A DNA stretch of 64,000 bases from contig CALKJI010000002.1 of assembly GCA_937995655.1 (NCBI GenBank), positions 62,001-126,000 of the forward strand, in the 5' to 3' direction. The stretch comes from an uncultured Pseudothermotoga sp. GTDB lineage: Bacteria > Thermotogota > Thermotogae > Thermotogales > DSM-5069. Position 1 is the first letter of the stretch. Each line of letters starts with the position of its first letter. This document shows positions 8,259-18,044 of the stretch, piece after piece. The position numbers were made by a program, and so were the translations under genes. Below the pieces are notes generated by a model that was not told the origin of the DNA, ran no database searches, and saw only the letters and a program-made list of their open reading frames with translations.

Positions 8259-10030
8259 TTTCTCACCGTTCCTCTACCTGCTCTACCTGGATTTGCACCT
8301 TCTTCTTTCGTACCGAATAAACCATCATACAGTGAAGCTACAAAATCACCGCGCTCAGCAACCTTTTTGAGTGTCTTGAAGATACCATCTTTTATCATCT
8401 TTGCATATTCAAAAGCTTTCTTAGTTGGCTCTATCTTAGCGTCACCAAAGAACCTGTATGTATCAGCAATTGCCCTCAAACTATCTATTCTCGCAGAGGT
8501 TGTTATTGCTCCTCTTGCATAGGCTTCGTCCGTTGAAGACACAGTTATGGCATCGAGTTCGAGTGATTTTCCCAAAGCCGCATGAAGAGCCGTTGTCATG
8601 GCTGACTGTACCCTATCTTCTGTGTGCGTCATGAAACCTATAGGTTCACCTGGCCATATCGGCGCATCGATGATATCTCTCAAAGCTAATATCTTACCAA
8701 CATTGTAGTCTATGTAGTTATCCTCCATATACTTATTTATGATGGCATCTGGAGAGTAACAGAACAACGGTTTCAAAATTGGTTTTGCACCCAGTTTTAC
8801 ACTAAGATATGCCACAACCATCATTCCCGCGAATGCCTTTGGTGCAGGAACACCGCCTAATTCTTCGTTGGTTGGCAAGTCAAAGGGCATGTTGAACTTT
8901 GCCGCAAGTCTTATAGAGTAAACACCATCTACCGTTAATCTTTCCGGATCGGAACCGCCGTTCAATGAGCCATAGACGATGTTGATCTTTGTCAGATCAG
9001 CACCGGCTTCGTGGGCAAGTAAAACTATTTCAGGAGTGTTCACTCCTCTGTGAGCACGAACACACCACAGGGTTGAATCATTCAAAGCAGATTTTATGAG
9101 CTTGAGATTTTCAAGCGTAATGATAGAGCCATCCTCTTCGTGGGCCAGGAGTCCTTCAAGCAATCCTTCACATCTTGCTCCCCAAGAAGGGTCAAAGTGT
9201 AGAACACCATCGGCACCCCAGGCTTCACTTATTCTTATGTGCATCGCATCCATGAAAGGACAACCTGTACCGTATTGGACAAAAATCAAAGGCTTTTGAC
9301 CGGTGTGTCTGAGAACCTTTGGTGCATAGGACGTCCTTTGAAGTAGTTCGCTCAGTTTCTTAATTTCTTGCTCAGTTATGACTCGAACATGTTTTGGAAG
9401 AGCTTTTTCCCTATAGTAAGATCTCACAAGATCATCACACAGTTTTAGATACTCATCCCAAAGATCTTCTCCCTTTAGGATCCTTTCTTTGATCTTTGCC
9501 CTTTCGATTCCAGGGCTTGTTTTGTCTTCAACCCACTCGACTATTTGATCAGATATCTTTTCGAGCAGGTCAGAGAATGCACTGTCTTTAACTTTGTATG
9601 TATAACCTTCGGTTATATCTTTTTTCACCTTTCTCACCTTCTGCATATCTGTGAGAACTTCTTTGCCCTCAACATATGCAACGACCTCTTCCCACCGTGT
9701 CTTTTCACCAAAACCAGCGTCATAGCCAAGTTCTGTTGCTATCTCTTTGGTGATAGCCTTGCCACCAACAACTACCTTGCATTTCTTTCTCAAACCCACA
9801 GCATCGAGAAGATCGATGAACCTCCCCAAGATCTCTGCCGCGTTGTAGCCAAGGGTTCTACTAACCATTATGTAATCAGGCATTTCTTTTTGACAAATCT
9901 CTATTATCTCCTCCATCTTCATATCTGGAGGCAACAAAATGGTCTGATGACCCCTTTGAGAAAATTCCCTGTTGAGCATCTTAACAGCAACATCATGGAC
10001 AGGATCGAGCGGTACTAAAAGTATTTTCAT
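8252..10030 (-). CDS. adenosylcobalamin-dependent aminomutase large subunit with N-terminal B12 domain
   Basis: Residues 1-125 form a cobalamin-binding Rossmann domain: His12 in LDPVHDVAVK (variant of DxHxxG), SRTLG at 57-61 (SxL) and VVVGGKA near 87-92. Residues 171-177 read TSPGIER, like the TTPSIER / TTVTIER motif of OraS and KamD. The remainder matches a KamD-type TIM barrel: TLENLKLIKSAL, NTPEIVLLAHEAG, INIVYGSLN, PIGFMT, and a C-terminal GLFGTKEEGANPGRAGRG. KamE and OraE carry the PLP lysine 11 residues after the cobalamin His. Here that position is Phe23, and the only nearby Lys is 17. The enzyme should migrate an amino group on a diamino acid, but cofactor and substrate are unproven. 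The ATG overlaps the stop of the preceding small-subunit gene. Confidence 0.75.
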   Translation of the reverse strand: MKILLVPLDPVHDVAVKMLNREFSQRGHQTILLPPDMKMEEIIEICQKEMPDYIMVSRTLGYNAAEILGRFIDLLDAVGLRKKCKVVVGGKAITKEIATELGYDAGFGEKTRWEEVVAYVEGKEVLTDMQKVRKVKKDITEGYTYKVKDSAFSDLLEKISDQIVEWVEDKTSPGIERAKIKERILKGEDLWDEYLKLCDDLVRSYYREKALPKHVRVITEQEIKKLSELLQRTSYAPKVLRHTGQKPLIFVQYGTGCPFMDAMHIRISEAWGADGVLHFDPSWGARCEGLLEGLLAHEEDGSIITLENLKLIKSALNDSTLWCVRAHRGVNTPEIVLLAHEAGADLTKINIVYGSLNGGSDPERLTVDGVYSIRLAAKFNMPFDLPTNEELGGVPAPKAFAGMMVVAYLSVKLGAKPILKPLFCYSPDAIINKYMEDNYIDYNVGKILALRDIIDAPIWPGEPIGFMTHTEDRVQSAMTTALHAALGKSLELDAITVSSTDEAYARGAITTSARIDSLRAIADTYRFFGDAKIEPTKKAFEYAKMIKDGIFKTLKKVAERGDFVASLYDGLFGTKEEGANPGRAGRGTVRKC

Positions 10031-10257
10031 TTCCCATCGCTCCCATCAACCCAGTCATACTGATCACCAGGTCTGTATATATATGCTCGCAATCTTATTC
10101 TTGCGGCAAAACCGTTGTGTTCAACAAACACTACATCAACATCCTTGAAACCAAATGATCTCATCATCTGAATGCCAAGGTCTCTTGCTTCTTGCTCACT
10201 CTGCGCAAGCAAGGTTGTTTCAACATCAAGGGCATCTATGACATGTTTTTCTATCAT
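10027..10257 (-). CDS. small subunit of the aminomutase (KamE/OraE accessory-domain homologue)
   Basis: A 76-residue protein with one alpha/beta unit: EQEARDLGIQMMRSFGFKD, then VDVVFVEHNGFAARIRLRAYI. This resembles the small domain that precedes the cobalamin domain in KamE and OraE (helix, then EVEVINRE...TRIELKGRV in OraE). Here it is a free-standing gene. Its TGA overlaps the ATG of the large subunit (ATGA), so the two are made together and probably form a complex. Length comparison: OraS is about 120 residues and is a different domain, so calling this protein OraS would be wrong. No catalytic residues are apparent. Confidence 0.6.
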   Translation of the reverse strand: MIEKHVIDALDVETTLLAQSEQEARDLGIQMMRSFGFKDVDVVFVEHNGFAARIRLRAYIYRPGDQYDWVDGSDGK

Positions 10258-10266
10258 CCCATCACC

Positions 10267-11103
10267 TCACTCTTTCAACGCATCTTCCAAAATGTACCCA
10301 CGTGCAACAACCCGTGCATCTCCTTGAAGATAAACATTTTTAACTGTTTTGCCGGAAATATTGAAACCAACTTCCAAAAGTCCACCTCTCACTTTCACTT
10401 TGACCGGCTGATTGACACCCACGAGTAAAGAAGAAATCACAGAAGAAGCAATTGAACCTGTACCACAAGCCAGAGTTTCGTCTTCCACACCACGTTCGTA
10501 AGTTCTGACGATTATCTTATCTTCACCGGAAACTTTCACAAAATTCACATTCGTACCCTTTGGAAAAACATCCAAGGCATATCGAATCTTTCTTCCAAAA
10601 TCCTTGAGCAAATCATCGTTCATAAGTTCAATATCATTTCTATAGATAACTGCATGTGGGACTCCCACAGTCGCAAAATGATATTCTATATTACCGAAGC
10701 CAAAATCGTGTTTTTGGTTGAGCTTGAAGGTATTTAGATCTAGTTCTGGAAACATAACTCTAACCTCGTCACCTAAAACCAATGCCTCATGCATACCTGA
10801 CATGGTCTCAAATTTCATCCTTCCGTTTGCCGCACCTAAAAGATATGCGAACTTTGCAATACATCGTGCACCGTTCCCACACATTTCACCTTCACTACCA
10901 TCTGAGTTGAAGTACCTCATTCTGAAATCTGCCTTAATGGAATTTTCAAGGGTCATTAAACCATCTGCGCCTACGGATTTTCTTCTACGGCAGACGGACT
11001 TCACAAAATTTTTTATGTCGAAACTGTCTAAGATACCATCTCTGTTATCGATTACAATAAAATCATTCCCTGCACCATTCATCTTGTAAAAGGGTATTTT
11101 CAC
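10267..11103 (-). CDS. dapF: diaminopimelate epimerase-family amino acid epimerase
   Basis: Both catalytic cysteines of DapF are present: Cys75 in EMCGNGARC and Cys213 in LACGTGS, with the usual FxKMNGAGNDF start. Length (278 residues) is normal. DapF interconverts LL- and meso-diaminopimelate without PLP. In this operon, between a symporter and the aminomutase, it may racemise the diamino acid that the mutase consumes, in place of the PLP-dependent ornithine racemase of clostridia (inference). The start is GTG at 11103, with GGAAGG in a small CCTTC/GAAGG hairpin upstream. A biosynthetic DapF role cannot be excluded. Confidence 0.8.
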   Translation of the reverse strand: MKIPFYKMNGAGNDFIVIDNRDGILDSFDIKNFVKSVCRRRKSVGADGLMTLENSIKADFRMRYFNSDGSEGEMCGNGARCIAKFAYLLGAANGRMKFETMSGMHEALVLGDEVRVMFPELDLNTFKLNQKHDFGFGNIEYHFATVGVPHAVIYRNDIELMNDDLLKDFGRKIRYALDVFPKGTNVNFVKVSGEDKIIVRTYERGVEDETLACGTGSIASSVISSLLVGVNQPVKVKVRGGLLEVGFNISGKTVKNVYLQGDARVVARGYILEDALKE

Positions 11104-11124
11104 ATCAACACACCTTCCTAGAAG

Positions 11125-11145
11125 GGCGAGGTCGATGACCTCGCC
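11125..11145. other. strong intergenic hairpin between symporter and dapF
   Basis: GGCGAGGTC (11125-11133) and GACCTCGCC (11137-11145) form a nine-base-pair GC-rich stem with a three-base loop. No T-run follows on the minus strand, so it is not a normal terminator. It may stabilise or punctuate the mRNA. A second small palindrome (CCTTC-CTA-GAAGG, 11113-11125) contains the dapF ribosome site. Confidence 0.5.
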
Positions 11146-11150
11146 AAACT

Positions 11151-12405
11151 TTATACTTCAGATTCGGTCAGTTTTTTCTTCATCCAGTCCTTTCCTTCAA
11201 GCAACCTTGTTACCATCATAGCAGCGACGGTATCACCAGTCGCATTCACCATCGTGGCTGGTGGGTCAACCAGATAACCTATCATGGCAATTATTGGAAA
11301 GGCCTCTGGAGGAAATCCGTATAGGCTGACAATCAACATTTCTCCTATCAGCCCACCACCTGGAACACCTGACATCACCACGCCACTCAGCACCGCAACA
11401 AAGAAAGCTGTTATAAAGGTTCCCAACCCACTGAATTGCATTCCAAATATTCCAAAGAGGAAAGATATTTTCAAAATGGCACTTATACAAGAACCGTCCA
11501 TATGCATCGTTGCACCAACTGGCAATACAATTTCTCTCACATCTTTTGGAATGCCCAAACTCCTGGCTGCTTTCAAATTAACAGGCAAGGTGGCAAGACT
11601 GCTCTGTGTTGCCAAAGAAGTTATGGCAGGTTCGAAGATAGCCTTGAAATATCGCTTTGGTCCTTCCTTACCTGCAGCAAAATAAGCATAGAACAAAAAA
11701 GGCTATGAAAAAGTAAAGGATGGAGAGTGGGTAATAAACAAGCATGGCTCTACCATAGGCTCCAAGCAACTGTGGCCCAAAATCACCGACCAGGGCTGCA
11801 AAATATGCACCGAGCCCTATGGGGGCATAATACATAATTATGGAAATCATTTTGACCATTGCTTCAGATAAAATGTTGAGTATCTTTATGAGAGGCTCGG
11901 CTTTTTCTTTCAAAAGGCTGATACTCAATCCCAGTAGAATAGAGAAAATTATCAATGGTAACATGCTTCTTCTTGAGAGCAAAGCTTGAAAATCGTTGAC
12001 GGTAAAAGCTTTCACTATTTGATCGGCAGTCTTCAATGGTTGAATCTGCTCAGCCTGTGATAGATCAAGTTTAACGCCTTTCGCCGGTGGATAGATTACA
12101 ACGACTATTGTAGTGATTATTGCAGCTATCAAACCAGTGATGATGAAAACGGCAAGCATCGTGCCAAGAATCTTTCCAAGTCTTCTTAGATTAGCTATAC
12201 TTGCAACTGCGCTTGTAACGGTTACCAAAACAAGTGGTACGACGATGGTGAACATTAGATTTAAAAACACATCGCCAAATGGTTGAAGTACAGTAGCCTT
12301 CTTTCCTAAAGCTAATCCTATCAGACTACCAACAATTATGGAGAGTAACAGAATAACTGGGAACCTGTAAGACTTCCAAATACTTTGAGGCCTTACTTCA
12401 GCCAT
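11151..12405 (-). pseudogene. DAACS-family sodium:amino acid symporter, frameshifted
   Basis: Two reading frames together make one complete GltP-type symporter of about 417 residues. The first runs from ATG 12405 (after GGGAGGGATGTAA) through SMLPLIIFSILLG to YFFIAFF. The second resumes at FYAYFAAGKEGPKRY and contains VGATMHMDGS, VPGGGLIGEM and VDPPATMVNATGD. The break is at a run of six T on the coding strand (11700-11695); dropping one base restores the frame. The Arg that binds the side-chain carboxylate in glutamate/aspartate carriers (R in GRTMVN) is Ala here, so the cargo is probably a neutral or cationic amino acid. The break could be a real mutation, transcriptional slippage or a sequencing error. 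Confidence 0.75.
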
Positions 12406-12435
12406 TTACATCCCTCCCTGCCTGAAAACTTGAAT

Positions 12436-13344
12436 CTATAATAATCTGCAGATTAAATCCTCTTTATTGCCTTGCAACAAGTCAATAATAGGAATTTCCA
12501 ATAGCGTATAACAACCCGGTTTTTGTTTCGCAGTAGCCCTTGCTGCGGCAACCATTACTTGCGCCGTCGCGGCGGGGTTATTCACCCACATATGAAACTC
12601 CATCCTTTGATTACAAGCTCTACCAGATGTACCTTTCCGTTCAATCTTCACACAGTGGCCCATATCTATCAGTTTACCCACATCATCAACCTGATTTATG
12701 TACAACTCATCGTGTGAAAAATAGGGATCTTCCGCTATTTTCTTAGCAACATCTGCAAAATCATATCCTTCTTTCAGTTGAATGTAAACCAGTCTTGAAT
12801 GCATCCCCATACCCTTAGGACAGGTTATGGATATGGCATCTTTCACACCTTCGATACGTTTCACTGCCACAGTATGACCCATACTCATACCTGGTCCAAA
12901 GTTTGTCCAAGTGATACCTACTGGCGCGATCATCTCGAGAATTGCCCTTATCATGGAATCGGATCCAGGATCCCAACCAGCTGATATTATGGAGACTGAA
13001 CCATTCTCTTTCGCAACTTTATCAAGGTCTTTTTTCAAACGCAGTGCTCCCTCAGCACCATGTATGTCGTAAGCATCAACGGTGTTTATACCCCTCTTGA
13101 GATACTCTGGTGCAACCTTTGGAACGACTCTGCTGTCAAGTGACAATATAGCAACATCTGGTTTTTCAAGTTCATCGACATCAGAAACAACAGGAAGATT
13201 CTTGAACTCTTCCTTGAGCCTTTCTACTCTCTCAGGAATATCAACAACACCAACAATCTCCATGTCTTCACTTTGAGCTAGAGCATCATAAACACTGTGT
13301 CCTACATTTCCCATGCCGACAATAACAACTTTCAGCTTTCCCAC
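12436..13344 (-). CDS. diaminopimelate dehydrogenase-family amino acid dehydrogenase
   Basis: A Rossmann NAD(P) motif VIVGMGNVG (residues 7-15) is followed by signatures of meso-diaminopimelate dehydrogenase: AYDIHG (91-96), SAGWDPGSDSMIRA (121-134) and TNFGPGMSMGHTVAVKRI (147-164). These enzymes oxidatively deaminate the D-centre of a diamino acid. In clostridial ornithine fermentation the equivalent step is 2,4-diaminopentanoate dehydrogenase, from another family. Here a Ddh-type enzyme would act on the mutase product or directly on diaminopimelate (inference). It lies 30 bases upstream of the symporter in the same operon, with its ATG preceded by GGAAGGTGAT. Confidence 0.8.
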   Translation of the reverse strand: MGKLKVVIVGMGNVGHSVYDALAQSEDMEIVGVVDIPERVERLKEEFKNLPVVSDVDELEKPDVAILSLDSRVVPKVAPEYLKRGINTVDAYDIHGAEGALRLKKDLDKVAKENGSVSIISAGWDPGSDSMIRAILEMIAPVGITWTNFGPGMSMGHTVAVKRIEGVKDAISITCPKGMGMHSRLVYIQLKEGYDFADVAKKIAEDPYFSHDELYINQVDDVGKLIDMGHCVKIERKGTSGRACNQRMEFHMWVNNPAATAQVMVAAARATAKQKPGCYTLLEIPIIDLLQGNKEDLICRLL

Positions 13345-13403
13345 AGTACGATCACCTTCCTTGGCCTAAACTTTTAGTTGATGGGGGGCTCATGTGCTCC
13401 TTT

Positions 13404-14780
13404 TTACATAAGAATCATTGCCAAAATGGTTGCACCAACAAAACCAAGTATCACAGGAACAAAGTTCTTTCTTGCTATCTCTTCTGGTTTGGTTTTACAC
13501 ACTGCTGCAACTGCAATCAAAGCCCATGGAACGATTGTCCCACCGCCAGTGTTAACGGCAGTGAGTTGTCCCAGAGCAGCAAGAACTGAGGATTTCACAT
13601 TAGCTGCCCTGCCAAGACCAGCTGCAAGGGTGCCCATCAAGGGCAAACCAGAAAATCCCGAGCCATCAAGACCAGTTATTGCGCCAACGACGGCCTGCAT
13701 TGGTGCAACAGCAAATCTGTTCAAAGGTACCTTTGCTGCAAGTGCGTTGCTTAAATCAAACAGCAAAGGTTTACCTGCACTTCCAAATATCTGTGTAGCT
13801 GCACCTCCACCCATATAGAACAAGGCAGCTATGATGAAGACGGGTGTGAAGATCTTCACTCCGAACATGAAACCTTCTCTGAGAAAATCAACACCAACTT
13901 CAAGACCTTCTGACTTGTACTGCATTAATGTGAATACCAGCAAAAGTAGAGCTGCTGTACCACCAAGCAATGCCGTTGCGTCTCCGCCACGGAGCTTCAA
14001 TGCAAGCATGAGTATTATGTTTACTATGAATGCCAAAGATACTATTGCAGCCTGAGCCTTTGCAAAACTACTGTGTTCTGTGCTCTTGCTTTTCACAACA
14101 CTTTCACCAAAAAGTTCGATGTCTTTCTTGGGATCATACCCTTTATTTGCTTTCATCGTGAAATAATAGGTCAGAGGTATCGCGATAACTGCCCAGACAA
14201 TGATCAGCGGTACCATCGAACTCATAACTGTTCCAACTGGCAATCCTGCAGATTTTGCTGTGAGCGTTGGTGCTCCTTGAATTACAAAATCTGTAGTCAA
14301 AGACACACCATACGCAAAGATCGCTATAGCAACTCCAGCACCTATGGGAGACAATCCCGCACTCACTGCAACAGGTACCAGTAAACTCCCTATCAAAGCA
14401 ACAGCCGGTGTAGGCCATATGAACAATGCCAGTATTGCCGTTATGATACCAACAAACCAGAATGCCGAGTTTGGCCCCTTGATAGGTTTACCCAAGGTCC
14501 TTATGAGAACAGCTGCAGCCCCGCTTCTTTCCATCTGTTTGGAGAGAGCAACCATCAAGGAAATGACTACTACGATACCGATCAGTTCAACTGCCGCAAC
14601 GACTATAGCGTTAAAGACAGATTGGATCGCACCTAAGAAAGAGCCCGTCACTGCCCATCCCACACACAAGGCACCAATGATACATATGAGCGGTGTATCC
14701 TTTCTGAGAAACATGGTAACGACGACTGCGATCATGAAAAACAGGTACAACCAGTGAGCCAATCCAAGTTCAACGGCCAT
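13404..14780 (-). CDS. integral membrane transporter, ion-transporter superfamily (GntP/NhaC-like)
   Basis: Around 11-12 hydrophobic segments in 458 residues, beginning LAHWLYLFFMIAVVVTMFL. It contains re-entrant-loop-like stretches GPNSAFWFVG, ITGLDGSGFSGLPL and LTAVNTGGGTIVPWALIAVAA, which recall anaerobic dicarboxylate, gluconate or NhaC-type carriers. I cannot name the family precisely. Clostridial ornithine clusters also carry an NhaC-like carrier, so import of the amino acid or export of a product is plausible (inference). ATG at 14780 follows GGGGGTGTAAGGC. Confidence 0.65.
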   Translation of the reverse strand: MAVELGLAHWLYLFFMIAVVVTMFLRKDTPLICIIGALCVGWAVTGSFLGAIQSVFNAIVVAAVELIGIVVVISLMVALSKQMERSGAAAVLIRTLGKPIKGPNSAFWFVGIITAILALFIWPTPAVALIGSLLVPVAVSAGLSPIGAGVAIAIFAYGVSLTTDFVIQGAPTLTAKSAGLPVGTVMSSMVPLIIVWAVIAIPLTYYFTMKANKGYDPKKDIELFGESVVKSKSTEHSSFAKAQAAIVSLAFIVNIILMLALKLRGGDATALLGGTAALLLLVFTLMQYKSEGLEVGVDFLREGFMFGVKIFTPVFIIAALFYMGGGAATQIFGSAGKPLLFDLSNALAAKVPLNRFAVAPMQAVVGAITGLDGSGFSGLPLMGTLAAGLGRAANVKSSVLAALGQLTAVNTGGGTIVPWALIAVAAVCKTKPEEIARKNFVPVILGFVGATILAMILM

Positions 14781-14792
14781 GCCTTACACCCC

Positions 14793-16085
14793 CTAAACAA
14801 CTTTTGTGTTGAAAATCGACTGTAAGCCAACCTTTTGAACTCTTTCTTTTATCAGTTTGATATCTGTAGTATAGAGATTCCTTTCTTGCATTCTCTTGAA
14901 ATAGATGGACCCAGAGAAGGTGTATTTATACTGCCTCCCCTCTTCTTTTTTCATCTGGGTTATTACGTGGTTGACAAAATCTCCCACTGCAAGTTCATCT
15001 GGTAGTTTAAGGAGTCTTTCACCCAAGACTTGTCTTACGGCATTATGACCCGCCAAGGTCCCAGAAACGATCGCTTCGGTGTGTCCTACCATCGCACCGG
15101 CCTTTTCACCTGCACAGAAAAGGTTATCTACAGAACCAATCGCTTGAAGTTCTGGCGTACAATTGGCGAAACCAAAGTATCTCATGGAATTACCTTTACC
15201 ACCGGCGATTGGATCCTCGTACCTTGCCCTTTCCATACCTGGAACCTTTCTAAGTCTTTCAAGAGGAAAGAAAGGCGTCATCAATTTGACAGGACCGGTA
15301 TCAAGCAAAACAAGGTTCTCAATGAATTCTTCAAGTGCATACTGTTGGCACGCTTTCATACTGAGAAGCTTTTCCTCTTCACGAACTTCAAGTGGTACAG
15401 GAACCAACGCAGAACCTTTTTCCTCAAGCTCTTTGACTATCTCTGGAGAGACCGAGTCTTTGCATAACTTGCAAGAACCACTCATAGCCCCAATACTGCT
15501 TCCATCGGGTTTTTTGCCAATCCATTCTTCGATCCCCACTTTGGCCGTTATACTTACTCTGGGTCCAAAACTGTGGCACCTGAGAATACACATGGCACAA
15601 CCATTTCCGTATTTGGTACAGTTTGCAGGTACCGCCGATGTCCCAGTGGCGTCTACAAAGGCATCTGCTTGAACAGGGGCAAGACCTTCGGCAACAACAC
15701 AAGAGATCTTTTTTCCCTCTTTTGCTACATCTATAACCCTCGCTTGAGTGAAAATCTGTACACCCAGTTTGACCAAATAATCCTTGACCGCTGGCTCAAT
15801 TTTGTAGACGTTATACAAACTTGCATGCTTATGACCTGGAAACTCAACATTTGTATGAGTTACACAACTATCCATCACAGAGAAGATATCTGCTCCCATT
15901 TCAAGCATTTCTTCAGCCGCGGTGAATCTTCCATTGTTTCTGAAGATTCCTCCAACCAAGCCTGTTCCTAAAAGCATATCTGTTCTTTCAAGCAATATCA
16001 CTTCGGCGCCAGCTTTTCGTGCAGCCGCTGCAGCGGCACAACCACCCCAACCTCCTCCAACTACAACAATTTTTGGCTTTCTCAT
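14793..16085 (-). CDS. FAD-dependent oxidoreductase with cysteine-rich insert
   Basis: The N-terminus MRKPKIVVVGGGWGGCAAA is an FAD dinucleotide-binding fold, and the C-terminal FAD motif is NLFCAGEKAGAMVGHTEAIVSGTLAG. Between them lie NGCAMCILRC (Cys163, 166, 170) and SGSCKLC (Cys205, 208), a spacing that suggests an Fe-S cluster. The family is the FAD_oxidored/GidA-like group of anaerobes. The ATG at 16085 is preferred because GAGAGGTGG lies directly upstream; a GTG at 16094 is inside that site. It probably works with the neighbouring HcnABC-type subunits in oxidising an amine or hydroxy acid. Exact substrate unknown. Confidence 0.7.
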   Translation of the reverse strand: MRKPKIVVVGGGWGGCAAAAAARKAGAEVILLERTDMLLGTGLVGGIFRNNGRFTAAEEMLEMGADIFSVMDSCVTHTNVEFPGHKHASLYNVYKIEPAVKDYLVKLGVQIFTQARVIDVAKEGKKISCVVAEGLAPVQADAFVDATGTSAVPANCTKYGNGCAMCILRCHSFGPRVSITAKVGIEEWIGKKPDGSSIGAMSGSCKLCKDSVSPEIVKELEEKGSALVPVPLEVREEEKLLSMKACQQYALEEFIENLVLLDTGPVKLMTPFFPLERLRKVPGMERARYEDPIAGGKGNSMRYFGFANCTPELQAIGSVDNLFCAGEKAGAMVGHTEAIVSGTLAGHNAVRQVLGERLLKLPDELAVGDFVNHVITQMKKEEGRQYKYTFSGSIYFKRMQERNLYTTDIKLIKERVQKVGLQSIFNTKVV

Positions 16086-16120
16086 ATGTACCACCTCTCT
16101 CTTTCTTTGTAAGATTTTTG

Positions 16121-16390
16121 TCAGACTCCATTGTTTTTAACAAGACCCATTGGTACAGGCTTTGAAGGTGGTCTGAACTTTGCAGGGTAGAGCTTTTCAA
16201 TCGGTACTCTTGTTTGCTTTGCAATCTCTCGAAGAATGATTTCCCTGCATCCACGACCTTGACAAGGTCCCATGCCTACACGCAATAACCTTCTCAACTC
16301 ACTGAGGGTCGTGTGACCAGATCTTATGGCATCCCTAATTTCACGCAAAGTTACCTCTTCACAACGACAAACAAAAATCTCTTCATCCAT
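16121..16390 (-). CDS. BFD-like [2Fe-2S] protein
   Basis: The 89-residue protein starts MDEEIFVCRCEEVTLREI and has GMGPCQGRGCREII. The four cysteines (C8, C10, C43, C48) match the bacterioferritin-associated-ferredoxin-like domain found at the C-terminus or as a separate subunit of amino acid dehydrogenases such as the dye-linked proline dehydrogenase and nopaline/octopine oxidases. Its start overlaps the end of the upstream alpha-subunit gene by eight bases. Role: electron transfer inside the complex (inference from family and position). Confidence 0.8.
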   Translation of the reverse strand: MDEEIFVCRCEEVTLREIRDAIRSGHTTLSELRRLLRVGMGPCQGRGCREIILREIAKQTRVPIEKLYPAKFRPPSKPVPMGLVKNNGV

Positions 16391-18044
16391 TTTTGATCAC
16401 CCTTATTGCCCTGATCTGGTTAACTAGTTTTCTGGGTACAACTACATGAACCACAAGTGTTCTATCCTTTTTCGGTTCTTGTACTCTGATCACCTTTCCC
16501 GTTGCTATAGCATTACCTTCTCTATCAAGGCAAAGTACTTCTTGGTTGACTTCCGGTCTTGGAAGCATTTCGTATGGCAGTTTTAGAATGGCTTTTTCTC
16601 CTTCATGATACGTAAGATCGACTACAAAACAGGCAAGCCCAGGACAAGAGGCAACACACAAAGCACATCCAGTGCATTTTGAATAGTCAATCTTTGGTAG
16701 ATCATTTATGTTGTCAAAGGGCAAAATCGCTCCGGTTGGACAGTTCGTATGGCATGGATCACACGGAATAGTTTGAGGGCATTCAACTATTACAAGACCA
16801 CCTTTCTTGTTTTTCCACAATGCCTCAGGCGGTAGAACAGATTCAACCATTTGATTATTTAGCACTCCGCTAAGAAATTTCTCATCGTATTGTATTATTT
16901 GTGATTCTGATCTTGCTTGGGCATAACGTTGAATGTCTAAACAATTATCTCTATCATCCTTCTTTAAAAGCACCTTTTCAACACCTATTTTTATCTTCTG
17001 AGAGGTTTCACCACCACGTAGTAAGTTCAGCTTTTCCCAGAACTCAGCTAACCTTTCCTTGAAAAAAAATTCTTCGACCCTTCCCAGCGAATATGCCACA
17101 GAAAGTCCTGCTATTTTACCTTCTATCATGGCACTTGAGGCTTCTTCTATACCAGAGGCATCCCCTGCAACCCAGATATCAGGGTGTGTTGTTCTCATCG
17201 TCTCATCCCTTTTTGGAACATAACCTGAGAGTTCTGAAACATATTCCATCTCACATCCTGCCTGCCATAAAAGCTCGCAGGTTGGGCTCAAACCGACTGC
17301 TAAGCATATGACGTCGCATTCTATCTTTTTCTCTTCTCCTTTCCAATCTCCTTTTTCATCGATAGCCTGTATTATTGCACCTTCTACCCATTTTTCTCCG
17401 AGAGCTCTTTTGACAGTATGTCTGAGATAGATAGGAATGCCAAGTCTGCGTACCTTTGCAGCGTGAACCCAGTATCCGCCAATCTTGGGCGCAAATTCTA
17501 CTATTCCAGCAAGTTCGACGCCGGCTTGAAGTAACTGATAACTCACAATCAAGCCGATGTTACCAGCACCAACCATGAGTACTCTTTTCCCCGGAACGAC
17601 TCCGTAAACATTCATAAGTGTTTGGACCGCGCCGGCACCGTAAACACCCGGTAGATCATTACCGGGAAAGGGTACTATTTTTTCAAAGGCACCGGTTGCA
17701 ACAACGAGCTTTTCTGGCTTTATTGTGAAAAATTTTTGTTCAGCGGTCATACATGAGACGAGTTTCTCATCAGGATAATAACCAACAGCCGAGGTGTTGA
17801 GAAAGACTTCTATGCGATCCCTCCTATTGTTTACCTCTTCATTCAATCTTTTAGCAATCTCTATTCCCCTTATACCTGCAAACTCATCGCTCGAGCCAAA
17901 AAATTTGTGTGTTTGTTTTATCAGTTGTCCCCCAAGCGCCAAAGATTCATCGACTAAGGTTACTTTACATCCAAAGGAGGCTGCCTCTATAGCGGCACAC
18001 AAGCCCGCCGGTCCACCACCGATTACTAGTACATCAGTCTTCAT
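16383..18044 (-). CDS. NAD/FAD oxidoreductase alpha subunit with ferredoxin domain (HcnB/SoxA-like)
   Basis: The N-terminal FAD fold reads MKTDVLVIGGGPAGLCAA, followed by LALGGQLIKQTHKFFGS and ATGAFEKIVPFPGNDLPGVYGAGA. A second nucleotide-binding motif is VLMVGAGNIGLI. This is typical of HcnB and sarcosine/proline dehydrogenase alpha subunits. The C-terminal part (about 410-490) adds two cysteine clusters, CPQTIPCDPCHTNC and CTGCALCVASC, for two [4Fe-4S] clusters. ATG at 18044 is preceded by GGAGG, and the reading frame overlaps the upstream ferredoxin gene. It should pass electrons from the DAO-type subunit (22068-23258) to a carrier. Confidence 0.8.
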   Translation of the reverse strand: MKTDVLVIGGGPAGLCAAIEAASFGCKVTLVDESLALGGQLIKQTHKFFGSSDEFAGIRGIEIAKRLNEEVNNRRDRIEVFLNTSAVGYYPDEKLVSCMTAEQKFFTIKPEKLVVATGAFEKIVPFPGNDLPGVYGAGAVQTLMNVYGVVPGKRVLMVGAGNIGLIVSYQLLQAGVELAGIVEFAPKIGGYWVHAAKVRRLGIPIYLRHTVKRALGEKWVEGAIIQAIDEKGDWKGEEKKIECDVICLAVGLSPTCELLWQAGCEMEYVSELSGYVPKRDETMRTTHPDIWVAGDASGIEEASSAMIEGKIAGLSVAYSLGRVEEFFFKERLAEFWEKLNLLRGGETSQKIKIGVEKVLLKKDDRDNCLDIQRYAQARSESQIIQYDEKFLSGVLNNQMVESVLPPEALWKNKKGGLVIVECPQTIPCDPCHTNCPTGAILPFDNINDLPKIDYSKCTGCALCVASCPGLACFVVDLTYHEGEKAILKLPYEMLPRPEVNQEVLCLDREGNAIATGKVIRVQEPKKDRTLVVHVVVPRKLVNQIRAIRVIKNG